This document shows positions 21,631 through 29,949 of a stretch of DNA of 64,000 nt, piece after piece. Under the pieces are notes generated by a model, which worked only from the letters and a program-made list of their open reading frames with translations, was not told where the DNA came from and did no database searches. The position numbers and the translations under genes are program-made. How positions within the stretch are numbered: the first letter of the stretch is position 1; each line of letters begins with the position of its first letter. The DNA comes from Deltaproteobacteria bacterium (lineage in GTDB: Bacteria > Desulfobacterota > B13-G15 > RBG-16-54-18): positions 1 through 64,000 of the forward strand of contig JAFGNJ010000002.1 of the NCBI GenBank assembly GCA_016927065.1, in the 5' to 3' direction.

Positions 21631-23081
21631 CCCTTGATCACCCCCATGGGTTTGAGCTGCGCCACTTTTTTGCCGATACCGGCCCCCTGGACCACATTCA
21701 CCACATCGCTGACGTCCTTGTAGGCCTCGGGGATCTCCTCCACGATGGTCCCCATGCTGGCCCCCCGCACATAGATCCCCTTGGCCTCCAGTTCCTTCGT
21801 CACCATCCGGCCGCGGGCGCTCTTTTTTGCCTGGTGGCGGCTCATAATTCTCCCTGCTCCATGACAGGTGCTCCCGAAGGTCTCCTCATAGGCACACTCG
21901 GTGCCGACCAGCACGTACGAGCACCTCCCCATGTCACCGGGAATAAGGACGGGCTGGCCGATATCTTTATAGGTAACGGGGACATCGGGGTGATGGGGCG
22001 GGAAGGCCCTCGTGGCACCCTTGCGGTGCACGCAGAGGCGCCGTTCCCTGCCGTCTACCTCATGGGTCTCCAGCTTGGCGATGTTGTGGCAGACGTCGTA
22101 GATGAGGTCCAGTTTGAGGGTGCTGGGACCCATGTGCAGGACCTGTTCAAAGGTCTCCCGCACCCAGTGGGTAATAATCTGCCGATTGGCAAAGGCGAAG
22201 TTGGCGGCGCAGGCCATGGCCGCGAGGTATTCCTTCCCTTCCTTCGATCCGAGCGGGGCGCAGCATAGCTGTTTGTCCGGCAGCTCAATCCCGTAGTGCT
22301 GGGCCGCCTGGAGCATCACGCGGATGGAGTCGTCACAGACCTGATGCCCCAGCCCCCGGGAACCGGTATGGACGATGATCGTCACCTGGTCTTTTGCCAG
22401 CCCCAAAACCCCAGCCGCCCCCTCATCGTATACCTCAGCGACATACCCCACCTCGACAAAGTGGTTCCCTGAACCGAGGGTCCCCAGTTGCGCTTTACCC
22501 CTCTCGAGGGCCTTGGTTGAGACGAGGTCGGGATCGGCGTCGGGTATGCGCCCCTGTTCCTCGATGTGCTCAATATCCTTCCATTGACCATACCCCTGGT
22601 CTACGGCCCACTGGGCTCCCTTCTGGAGGACCTTGTGCTGTTGCTGTTTGTCCAGTTTGAGGTCCTTGCGGTGGGACCCCACCCCTGAGGGGATGTTAAC
22701 CAGGAGGGCATCCACGATGCCTTTGATCCGCCCTTGGATATCGTTACGCTCCAGACCGGAGCGCATCAGACGTACCCCACAGTTGATATCATAACCTACC
22801 CCACCGGGTGAGACTATCCCCTCCTCAGCGTCAAAGGCCGCCACCCCACCGATAGGGAAACCATACCCCCAATGGATGTCGGGCATGGCCAGGGAGGGGC
22901 CGACGATACCGGGGAGGAAGGCGACATTCTTCACCTGCTGGAGGCTCTGGTCTTTTTTGATAACATCCATCATGCGTTCGTCGGCATAGACCAGGCCGTC
23001 GGTGCGCATCCCCCCCTCGCGTGGTATGAGCCAGCGGTACTCATCTATTTTTTTAAGATGTACTGTTTGCTGATCGGTCAT
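21627..23081 (-). CDS. rtcB: RNA-splicing ligase RtcB
   Basis: About 484 residues. It joins RNA 2',3'-cyclic phosphate or 3'-phosphate ends to 5'-OH ends using GTP and Mn2+. Motifs seen: DINCGVRLM, the metal-binding GSGNHFVEVGYV, HTGSRGLGHQV, and the guanylylated histidine in STCHGAGRIMSR. The start is the ATG at 23079-23081 (MTDQQTVHLKKID), with GGAG 8 bases before it, 13 bases after the archease stop; the frame extends further back only into archease. It is the second gene of archease-rtcB-moeA-mogA. Confidence 0.96.
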   Translation of the reverse strand: MTDQQTVHLKKIDEYRWLIPREGGMRTDGLVYADERMMDVIKKDQSLQQVKNVAFLPGIVGPSLAMPDIHWGYGFPIGGVAAFDAEEGIVSPGGVGYDINCGVRLMRSGLERNDIQGRIKGIVDALLVNIPSGVGSHRKDLKLDKQQQHKVLQKGAQWAVDQGYGQWKDIEHIEEQGRIPDADPDLVSTKALERGKAQLGTLGSGNHFVEVGYVAEVYDEGAAGVLGLAKDQVTIIVHTGSRGLGHQVCDDSIRVMLQAAQHYGIELPDKQLCCAPLGSKEGKEYLAAMACAANFAFANRQIITHWVRETFEQVLHMGPSTLKLDLIYDVCHNIAKLETHEVDGRERRLCVHRKGATRAFPPHHPDVPVTYKDIGQPVLIPGDMGRCSYVLVGTECAYEETFGSTCHGAGRIMSRHQAKKSARGRMVTKELEAKGIYVRGASMGTIVEEIPEAYKDVSDVVNVVQGAGIGKKVAQLKPMGVIKG

Positions 23082-23094
23082 GTGGTTTGCTCCG

Positions 23095-23541
23095 CTAGAT
23101 ATCAACAATTACCTGGGTCTGCCAGCGCTCCCCGTGTTCCTTGATCTCCAGTTGATGATAGGTTACGGCCTTTACCTCGGTCTTGACGGAATGACGAGCT
23201 TCATCAAACTCCTCTCCGTTGGCCACCCCGGTAACCGTGCCCTCATCGATCTCGGCAATCGAAAAATCGCAAAAGAGCAGAAGCTCCACCTCATGCAGAT
23301 AGAGGAGCTCATTGAGCCAGGCCACCATGAGTTCTTCCCGACTCGACCCTCGTATGACGATCTCCCGTTTTAGGTGGGCCTCAACCTTTGTGAGGTCTGT
23401 GATGATGTCAAAGAGGGCCCGCGCTGCCTCTTCAAAGAGCCCCTTGATATCATCGGCCCAGACCCTGATCCCCAGATCAGCGGTATGTTCTACGAGTTCG
23501 TATCCCACGAAGGGCATGATAGCACACTTCATGTTGGGCAC
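23095..23541 (-). CDS. Archease, RtcB cofactor
   Basis: Up to 148 residues. The opening YELVEHTADLGIRVWADDIKGLF and the closing VKAVTYHQLEIKE...VIVDI match archease, which speeds RtcB guanylylation and multiple turnover. The start is uncertain: GTG at 23539-23541, or ATG codons nearer to PFVGYE. None has a convincing ribosome site. It sits immediately upstream of rtcB, the usual pairing, and is the first gene of the four-gene unit. Confidence 0.9.
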   Translation of the reverse strand: MPNMKCAIMPFVGYELVEHTADLGIRVWADDIKGLFEEAARALFDIITDLTKVEAHLKREIVIRGSSREELMVAWLNELLYLHEVELLLFCDFSIAEIDEGTVTGVANGEEFDEARHSVKTEVKAVTYHQLEIKEHGERWQTQVIVDI

Positions 23542-23620
23542 AAAGGGGGGGAGGGGCCACGTGGCTCCTTTGAGTACAAGGAGTGCGCAGCATCAACAGT
23601 GGGGATAAGTGAATGTGTTC

Positions 23621-23872
23621 TTAATCTTTATTATACTTTGGGTTTTTTCCGTTGTGGCTTCGCCGATAGGCCTCTAATTGTTCTATTCTTTTCTTTTTGG
23701 CGCCGTCTTCGGTCATACTCCGTGACGTCACCACGAGTTTGGTAAATCTTTTTCCCTCGGCACGGTGTTTGTGCTCTCGTCCCACGGGATCAGTGGTCGT
23801 ACCGATATATACAACCTTGCGATCATGTTTCAGTTGATAGGTGACGGTATCACGTCTTGGTTTTTTTGGCAT
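23621..23872 (-). CDS. Small GIY-YIG-like protein
   Basis: 83 residues, strongly basic. VTYQLKHDRKVVYIGTTTDPVGREHKHR resembles the first half of a GIY-YIG nuclease domain (YxL...VYIGxTxDP..R...H), followed by a KKKRIEQLEAYRRSHNGKNPKYNKD tail. The usual later glutamate of the nuclease site is not evident, so DNA binding without cleavage, or a minimal nuclease, are both possible. It stands alone, just upstream of the archease operon on the same strand. The translation is intact and unlike its neighbours. Confidence 0.7.
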   Translation of the reverse strand: MPKKPRRDTVTYQLKHDRKVVYIGTTTDPVGREHKHRAEGKRFTKLVVTSRSMTEDGAKKKRIEQLEAYRRSHNGKNPKYNKD

Positions 23873-23970
23873 GACATCCGCTCCTCTCTTTGTACGACGG
23901 GTTTATATTATGCAAAAAATAACAATCGCACCGTGCTATTGCCTTACCACATTCATCCTTTGGGGTCAAC

Positions 23971-23995
23971 AAAAAACCCCTTTTTATAAGGGGGT
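23971..23995 (-). terminator. Terminator after the secreted MBL-fold gene
   Basis: On the minus strand a CCCCTT / AAGGGG stem with a short AT loop is followed by a run of six T (plus-strand A run 23971-23976). It lies about 80 bases beyond the end of the gene at 24075. Confidence 0.6.
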
Positions 23996-24074
23996 CGGAT
24001 TAGGTATATATATCAAAAGCATGCTACACGATAGAATATTATACTGTTTCTACCTACTAACTTACCTCACTGAG

Positions 24075-24875
24075 TCATTGAAGTTTTTCGGGGTTGATCT
24101 CCATACCCACGCCAACGGGCACACAGGCCTTACCGTATGCCTCTTGAAAAAGCTTCCTTGCCATCTCCCCTGAGCAGTGGCACGGACCTACATTTTTAAC
24201 GCCCATCTCTTGGAGTCTGGCGATGATTCCCTGTATCTCCTTTCGGCCCTCCCCCGACAGATGAAATCCCCCCATAACCAGGAGGATGTCCTCCTTAAAA
24301 TGCGCTTTGATCGCCTCTACGATCTGCACCACCCCGGGGTGGGCGCATCCGGTGATGACGATCAGCCCCTGGGCGGTGCGAAGCACCAATGACTGTTCCT
24401 TGATCGAGATCCCCATCTCACCGGTCGTGTGAACGCCTCCACAGAGTTCGGTAAATCCCGCTACTTCTTGTACCAGGGCCCCGGAGCGTCTGACCCCTTC
24501 TTTGAAATCTGCGGGAAAAGAAGGGGGGATGACAACAGTTACCTTATGATGCCGGTGCAGGAGGGATGCAAGTCCCCCAACGTGATCGCCGTGGATGTGG
24601 GACAATACAACCGTTTCTATTTCCTGAGGATCGATGCCCAACTTCTCCATATTGGACAGCAACAGGCGACCGTCCCCGCCGGTATCGAAGAGTATCGTCT
24701 TATCCCATCCTCGCACCAGGCACGAGAAACCCCATGCCGTTGTCAATCCCTTCTTGTAGGGATAGTTATCGTAGACGACGGTGATGGTCTTGGGCTGAAG
24801 CGCCTCTGTGGCAGAGGGGCCTCCGCCGAAAAAGAGGGCCATGGCACTCACCAGCAGTAGCATATATCGTTTCAT
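24075..24875 (-). CDS. Secreted metallo-beta-lactamase-fold hydrolase
   Basis: About 266 residues from the ATG at 24873-24875. A signal peptide (KRYMLLLVSAMALFFGGGPSA) precedes the MBL core: LFDTGGDGRLLLSNMEKLG, the metal motif SHIHGDHVGG (HxHxDH), TGCAHPGV, and the closing GGFHLSG and CHCSGE. The sequence class is that of dihydropteridine/ribofuranosylaminobenzene 5'-phosphate synthase-like MBL proteins, but the substrate is unknown and an exported member is unlikely to act in methanopterin synthesis. It follows the MoxR-DUF58-TgpA genes on the same strand. Confidence 0.87.
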   Translation of the reverse strand: MKRYMLLLVSAMALFFGGGPSATEALQPKTITVVYDNYPYKKGLTTAWGFSCLVRGWDKTILFDTGGDGRLLLSNMEKLGIDPQEIETVVLSHIHGDHVGGLASLLHRHHKVTVVIPPSFPADFKEGVRRSGALVQEVAGFTELCGGVHTTGEMGISIKEQSLVLRTAQGLIVITGCAHPGVVQIVEAIKAHFKEDILLVMGGFHLSGEGRKEIQGIIARLQEMGVKNVGPCHCSGEMARKLFQEAYGKACVPVGVGMEINPEKLQ

Positions 24876-24903
24876 AGTGATGTCCACCGTGATTGAATCA
24901 CCC

Positions 24904-26967
24904 TCATTTAGGGGAAGGGGTAGAAAGGTGCTTCTGCAGATCTCTGATGATCAGCACTGTTTCTTTTTCTTCATGAGGAGAAAGGGAGATATGGCCGAAG
25001 CGGACCCGATAGTAGAGGGCGGTGATTCTTTTTAAGAAGGGTGTGAGATTCTTTCGCTCTCGTTCCACCCTCTGAGCAAATTCAGCGGGGGTTTCTGTTG
25101 CCCGTTTCGGTATTTTTTTCCTTTCGAGGATCTTTAACGTCTTCAGGTAAAAAGAAATCTCGGAAGGGAGAGTGCCTGCCCGATGTGTGTCCATGAATCT
25201 TTTTCGCTTAAATCCCCAAGCGATCAGAAGGATACAGGCGGCAGTTGCTAAGGCCGCTAAAAGGTAAACTGGCACTTGAGACGTTTCCCCTTTTATCTCT
25301 TGAAACGAAGGGGTTTGTGGGAAAAATCGCAGACCCATTAACTTCGTGCGAAGGAATAAGAAAAACCTTAATTGGTCCCTGCGAGAGTACTGGATAATAT
25401 ACCGGTTCCACTTGAGCTTGAGAAAATCGTAATATCGATAGAGCGAGGATACAAGGGGTATAAAGGCTTTTGCTTGGGTGGTGGGTGTGGGGTCAAAGGG
25501 TGTCCAACCGCTGTCCGGCAGATAGACCTCGATCCACGTATGGGCATCTCTTTGGCGAACCATAAAGTATTTCCCCAGATGATTCCATTCACCCTGCAAA
25601 AAACCGCTGACTAAGCGAGTGGGTACTCCCGCTCCCCGCAGCAGCAGGGCTGCTGCCGTGGCAAAATGTTCGCAATATCCCTCTCGAGTATGCAGCAAGA
25701 AGTCCTCCAATGAGGAAAAACGTTCATCCCGTTTTGGGTTGAGGGAATACGTGCAATTGTTCTGCAGATAGGTAATTACGTGATGGACTTTCTTTTGTGG
25801 CATGCTCGTCCCCGCTACGATCTCTTGGGCCAACGCCACAATTGCCTTCGAATTTTCCGGTAATTGCAGGTATACCACATTCGGCTTTTCAGTGGATCTC
25901 GGTTCGCTGGTTTTCCGTGGTTGCATGGATGAGGTGACTTCATAGTGATATCTACCGAGCGGAGGAGACGGGAGGTGAATGCCACCTCCTTGATCTACAA
26001 GTAGATGAGGGAAACGACCACGGATTTCAAAGGGAGGGTGGAGGCAGAATAGGATATCGGTGCCCAAAGGTTCAATCATAATGATTTGATGGATAATTTT
26101 TGTGTCACCTGATCCTCGAGGGAAGGTGACTCTCCCCCGTATCCCCGGTGGGATCTTTGTCACCACGTCGCTCTTTTTCCACTTCTGACCATCCCACGTG
26201 GGAAAGCTCGTCCCTCGCCAATATAAGGGGAACGGAGGTTGCTGGTCGAACTGGGGGATTTCTACTCTCATTACGACGCGATTATCTAATCTAACAGGTC
26301 CGACTGTGCCCAAGTCTACAACATCAGAAAAACCAGATGTTGTTCCACCCCATTGCTCTCTTCCGCTGACACTGAGAGTAATCCTTGGCAGGGTGAAAAA
26401 TATAAGGATGGTGATGATGAAGGAACACAAGGCTACCCCAGAGATGCCAACAAAGAGTGAAGGTGACGTGAGATGGCGGGGAGGGTGCAGGGCAGGATGC
26501 CGCTCCATATCTCTCTTCAGATGCAGCAGGAAGAGAAACCAAATGCCGAAGAGGAGTACGAGGCCGAGGAAAAGTAGGTAGTAGATTTGGGAGGTTAGCC
26601 CCGTTGCGGCGAGTATCGTGAAGAGACCCAGACCAGCCAACTGAAAGTAATCTTTGGCTTTTTCCAGGTGAAAGAGTTTTACTGCCTGGACCACGATGAG
26701 AAACTGTGTAAAGGCGATGAGGAAGGGAGTTTGAAGAATGAAAAACAAGAACAAAAAATAACTAAAAGCGAGGATTACGATGATATTGAAAAAATATCGT
26801 CCCTCTTTCGGTTTCATGAGGATGCTTAGGGGGTGGGCTGCAAGGGCGAGAACCCATAGTGGAACCGGAATTTCACCGGTGAGGATGACGCATGTGAGTC
26901 CGCACACGATCAATGCGTGGGCGGTGATATGGAGCAAAAGGTTAATCCTTTTTTCTCCCGAGATCAT
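24904..26967 (-). CDS. TgpA-type membrane transglutaminase
   Basis: 687 residues. About six N-terminal membrane helices (DUF3488 part, residues about 10-200) are followed by a periplasmic region with a transglutaminase-like core. Catalytic residues: Cys in TREGYCEHFATAAALLLRGAG, His in RDAHTWIEVYL, Asp in GWTPFDPTP. A further helix (PVYLLAALATAACILLIAWGF) leads to a cytoplasmic DUF4129-like tail. Such proteins accompany MoxR and DUF58 genes and are thought to process or cross-link envelope proteins; the substrate is unknown. It begins immediately after the DUF58 stop. Confidence 0.92.
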   Translation of the reverse strand: MISGEKRINLLLHITAHALIVCGLTCVILTGEIPVPLWVLALAAHPLSILMKPKEGRYFFNIIVILAFSYFLFLFFILQTPFLIAFTQFLIVVQAVKLFHLEKAKDYFQLAGLGLFTILAATGLTSQIYYLLFLGLVLLFGIWFLFLLHLKRDMERHPALHPPRHLTSPSLFVGISGVALCSFIITILIFFTLPRITLSVSGREQWGGTTSGFSDVVDLGTVGPVRLDNRVVMRVEIPQFDQQPPFPLYWRGTSFPTWDGQKWKKSDVVTKIPPGIRGRVTFPRGSGDTKIIHQIIMIEPLGTDILFCLHPPFEIRGRFPHLLVDQGGGIHLPSPPLGRYHYEVTSSMQPRKTSEPRSTEKPNVVYLQLPENSKAIVALAQEIVAGTSMPQKKVHHVITYLQNNCTYSLNPKRDERFSSLEDFLLHTREGYCEHFATAAALLLRGAGVPTRLVSGFLQGEWNHLGKYFMVRQRDAHTWIEVYLPDSGWTPFDPTPTTQAKAFIPLVSSLYRYYDFLKLKWNRYIIQYSRRDQLRFFLFLRTKLMGLRFFPQTPSFQEIKGETSQVPVYLLAALATAACILLIAWGFKRKRFMDTHRAGTLPSEISFYLKTLKILERKKIPKRATETPAEFAQRVERERKNLTPFLKRITALYYRVRFGHISLSPHEEKETVLIIRDLQKHLSTPSPK

Positions 26968-26968
26968 G

Positions 26969-27982
26969 TCACCTTTCTGCTTTCAAAACTATCTTTAGGG
27001 CGTCGACTGATGGGGATAAGGGGTGTTTTCGTACCCCCCGTTGAGCTTCCACTAAGGCCAAAAATCTCAGTATTTGATACAAATGATTGTCACCACGTTG
27101 GGGAGTGAAAAACTCTTCCTCAGTGGAAAGTCCTACTAAAAAATCATGTCTTTTCAGGAAATGGTAAACCAAAGAGGCTGCCTTCGAGACGTTTGTCTCA
27201 AAGAGATTTAAATCAGAAGGGGTAGCTTTTTTCGGCACTCCTGTGTAGAGGACAATGTGTACCCTCTTCATGCCCTGCCTTTCATATTCTTTTACCATGG
27301 GCTGGGCGCGTTTGGCTGTGCTGCGCCAGTGGATGTCCCGCGCCGTATCACCGGGGAGGTAGTCTCGGATTGCAAAAATATCCTCACCTCTCCCCTTGTG
27401 CGGTCTGGATTGCGATCCTTCTTCCCCCTGTGATAACTCAGGCAAGCATTCCTCCAACGGCAGTAATTGTGGATAGGCCAAGATTTCATGTGATGCTTTT
27501 ATTCGCGCGCCTTTAATAAAAAATCCAAAGGGGAAACGGGTGATAAGACGGGGTTCATGGAGTTTATGGAGACCACGGCGAGGAAAGGAGAATTCATAGA
27601 CCTGTGCCTCAGTTTTTTTGGGGCTCACACGAAAGAGATAGGCCAGCCCTCCTTTAGTCTCTCCATTGATCTGTTCCTCCAACTCCAGAGAAAAGGAGGG
27701 GAGATATTTCTTTTTATTAGTGATCTTCAGAAGTATCTTACAGGGGGTGCGGGCGAAGATATGCGCGGGGAAGCTACGCTTAATCTCCAGCCCTTTGATG
27801 CCCAATTCGGAGAGAAAGCCGGAGGCGATGATCAGGCTCAGTAGCATCGCCAGGACGAGATATAATAAGTTGTTTCCAGTGTTGACCGCTGCAAAGCCGA
27901 CTGCGATAGAGATAAAGATGTATTTTTTCCCCTCCGGTGTAAACCGAAGAAAACGGTTTATGATGGAGATTTGAAGACCCAT
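26969..27982 (-). CDS. DUF58 (von Willebrand-like) protein
   Basis: 337 residues. Two N-terminal hydrophobic helices (FISIAVGFAAVNTGNNLLYLVLAMLLSLIIASG) precede the DUF58 signature RDYLPGDTARDIHWRSTAKRAQPMVKEYERQG. DUF58 proteins contain a VWA-like fold and act with MoxR AAA+ ATPases, probably in assembling or activating membrane complexes. It lies 11 bases after moxR and is followed at once by the transglutaminase gene, giving the standard three-gene order. Confidence 0.92.
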   Translation of the reverse strand: MGLQISIINRFLRFTPEGKKYIFISIAVGFAAVNTGNNLLYLVLAMLLSLIIASGFLSELGIKGLEIKRSFPAHIFARTPCKILLKITNKKKYLPSFSLELEEQINGETKGGLAYLFRVSPKKTEAQVYEFSFPRRGLHKLHEPRLITRFPFGFFIKGARIKASHEILAYPQLLPLEECLPELSQGEEGSQSRPHKGRGEDIFAIRDYLPGDTARDIHWRSTAKRAQPMVKEYERQGMKRVHIVLYTGVPKKATPSDLNLFETNVSKAASLVYHFLKRHDFLVGLSTEEEFFTPQRGDNHLYQILRFLALVEAQRGVRKHPLSPSVDALKIVLKAER

Positions 27983-27993
27983 ATTGACTACAC

Positions 27994-28971
27994 TTACAGG
28001 GGGACCGGAATTTGTTCGGTGATCTCCATGAGGAGTTTTTCTGCCTCCTCATGGTAACCATCTATACCATAGCCGGAAGCAGGTATAATTCTGTGGGAAA
28101 GGACGGGAAGCGCTAAGTTTTTTACGTCATCAGGAATGCAGTAATCCCTTCCCTCCATGAAGGCCTCGGCTTTGGCGGCCCGAATGAGGAAGAGTGCACC
28201 GCGAGGACTGATCCCTAAACGGAGATGATCTGAATTCCTTGTGGCCGTCACTATTGCCATGACGTAGGTTAGGATTTCATCCTCAACGCGAATCTTATCT
28301 ACCAATTGTTGCATGGCGATCACTTCTTGACCCGACATCACCGGTTGCAGCACCTTGACTTCTTCTTCTATTCTGATGTGTGTGAGGATTTCTTTTTCTG
28401 CAGCCACCGGAGGGTATCCCATATGGGTCCTCGTCATGAAGCGATCTAGTTGCGACTCAGGCAGTGGGTAAGTGCCGTGGTACTCTAAGGGATTTTGGGT
28501 GGCTACTACCATGAAGGGTTGGGGGAGGGGATAGGTTTGTCCATCCACCGAAACCTGAAATTCATTCATCGCCTCCAAGAGTGAGCTTTGAGTCTTGGGT
28601 GAAGTGCGGTTTATTTCGTCTACCAAGACGATGTTGGTAAAAATAGGTCCCTGTTTGAATTCAAAGGCATTTTTCTGGGGGTTGTAAATGGGAACACCGA
28701 CTATATCAGAGGGGAGAAGATCGCTGGTAAACTGGATGCGCTGAAAAGCGGAATGGATGGACATAGCCAAGCTTTGGGCCAAGATCGTTTTGCCCACCCC
28801 CGGGGCGTCCTCAATAAGAAGGTGTCCTCGGGCCAACAACGTGATGATGGCGAGGGAGATGGCCTCGGGTTTGCCTTTTATCACCAGACCAATATTGTTA
28901 TGGAGGGCATCGATCTTTTGGAGAATCTTATCCAATTTCTTTTCTTTTTTCTTAATGCTGAAAACGGCCAT
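27994..28971 (-). CDS. MoxR-family AAA+ ATPase
   Basis: About 325 residues from the ATG at 28969-28971; the frame extends to a TTG at 29011-29013 that overlaps the promoter. Walker A is EDAPGVGKTILAQ, Walker B is NIVLVDEINRTSPK, and VVATQNPLEYHGTYPLPESQLDRF is the MoxR sensor/arginine-finger segment. MoxR ATPases act as chaperones with DUF58/VWA partners, as encoded next. A promoter with 17-base spacing lies just upstream. Confidence 0.93.
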   Translation of the reverse strand: MAVFSIKKKEKKLDKILQKIDALHNNIGLVIKGKPEAISLAIITLLARGHLLIEDAPGVGKTILAQSLAMSIHSAFQRIQFTSDLLPSDIVGVPIYNPQKNAFEFKQGPIFTNIVLVDEINRTSPKTQSSLLEAMNEFQVSVDGQTYPLPQPFMVVATQNPLEYHGTYPLPESQLDRFMTRTHMGYPPVAAEKEILTHIRIEEEVKVLQPVMSGQEVIAMQQLVDKIRVEDEILTYVMAIVTATRNSDHLRLGISPRGALFLIRAAKAEAFMEGRDYCIPDDVKNLALPVLSHRIIPASGYGIDGYHEEAEKLLMEITEQIPVPL

Positions 28972-28984
28972 GGCTCTCTTGTTT

Positions 28985-29013
28985 ATACTATAAATTTTTT
29001 CTAATTTTACCAA
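28985..29013 (-). promoter_or_regulatory. Promoter of the MoxR operon
   Basis: On the minus strand TTGGTA (29008-29013) and TAGTAT (28985-28990) are 17 bases apart, ending 14 bases before the ATG used. Moderate match to consensus. Confidence 0.4.
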
Positions 29014-29041
29014 AAATAAGAGTTAGGAACAAGGGAAAAGG

Positions 29042-29070
29042 TTGACTCAACACCGTAACCCCCTTACTAT
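29042..29070 (+). promoter_or_regulatory. Promoter of the 29180 gene
   Basis: TTGACT (29042-29047) and TACTAT (29065-29070) with a 17-base spacer, facing away from the MoxR promoter. The gene begins 110 bases later, leaving a leader of about 100 bases. Confidence 0.55.
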
Positions 29071-29179
29071 TTGACTGTAACAGCAAGAGAGATCTGTGCA
29101 CAGTTGATTTGCACAAAAGAGGGCACAGGCGGAGGGGGAGAGCAATCCTCGGTGGTCAGACGATCAAGGAGGAAGGACA

Positions 29180-29641
29180 ATGGAAGAGGTGAAAGAGAAA
29201 AAGGTTGGATTTTCCAGGGAGCGGTATGCTTGGATGGCTGTTTCCGCTATTTTAATAGCCTTGATAGTGGTTTTTGCGCTTCACTATCATCGGCTTGGAA
29301 ACAGGTTAGTGGAAATGGAGAATGAACGAGAGGTTCTTCTCGACAAGATTGAGGCCTCCATTGGTCAAACGTTGCTGACCAGTCGTGATAGAGTTCAGTT
29401 ACAGAGACCCCAGGAAGATATAGTTTCAGATCTGATGGGGCATAAAGACTTGATATCATATAAGGGGGTTATGGGTGGGACCATGGGGTTTTACTCCCAG
29501 AAGGATATCCATGTTCTGACTTCCCGTTGGGTCTTGGCCTCCTTCGAAGACGGGCACATCGGGGGACACATGCTCTTGGAATATGCCGTCTCACCAGAAG
29601 GGACGATTCAGTGGAAGGTCATATCGGCATATTTAGATTAA
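29180..29641 (+). CDS. Single-helix membrane protein, unknown
   Basis: 153 residues. A short basic cytoplasmic start, one membrane helix (YAWMAVSAILIALIVVFALHYH), a charged helical stretch (RLVEMENEREVLLDKIEAS), then a small alpha/beta C-terminal domain with a GGTMGFYSQKDIHVLTSRWVLASFEDGHIGGH segment. The GGAGGAAGG ribosome site is strong. It is divergent from the MoxR-DUF58-transglutaminase unit, so a shared envelope role is possible but only by location. Family not recognised. Confidence 0.75.
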   Translation: MEEVKEKKVGFSRERYAWMAVSAILIALIVVFALHYHRLGNRLVEMENEREVLLDKIEASIGQTLLTSRDRVQLQRPQEDIVSDLMGHKDLISYKGVMGGTMGFYSQKDIHVLTSRWVLASFEDGHIGGHMLLEYAVSPEGTIQWKVISAYLD

Positions 29642-29670
29642 AGGCCTGACTTTCGTTTATTTGTCCATCA

Positions 29671-29826
29671 TTCGTATTGGAGTACACCTTCCGCTCTACA
29701 TTTTTAAAGGCAACGGGCGAATCATTGAGGACCACGAGCCCCTCGCTGATTACCTCCCCCACATTAGGTGTTTGCTTGTCGATCAAGATATCCCTTGTCG
29801 CCAGGTCATGACCGACGCCAGATGGA
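29671..29826 (-). pseudogene. Detached copy of a CARDB-protein segment
   Basis: The 308-base gap after the 29180 gene holds a segment that aligns without gaps to 31611-31766 inside the CARDB-protein gene, with most bases identical. Its minus-strand translation reads PSGVGHDLATRDILIDKQTP then NVGEVISEGLVVLNDSPV, against SGVGVDLAATDIWIDNKTP then NVGEVISGGFVVHNYSPV in the intact gene. About 50 codons survive with no stop, but no start, signal peptide or further domains remain. It is a relic of a duplicated or deleted paralogue. Confidence 0.75.
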
Positions 29827-29949
29827 AGGGTATTAGATGCGCAAGCATACTGGGGGTAAAATAAGGGTAACGTATAAGAACAAGCGAAGAGTAATGCTAG
29901 GGTTTTAGACTCGACATGATTTGATAACTCTACAATCTATGGATGCATA

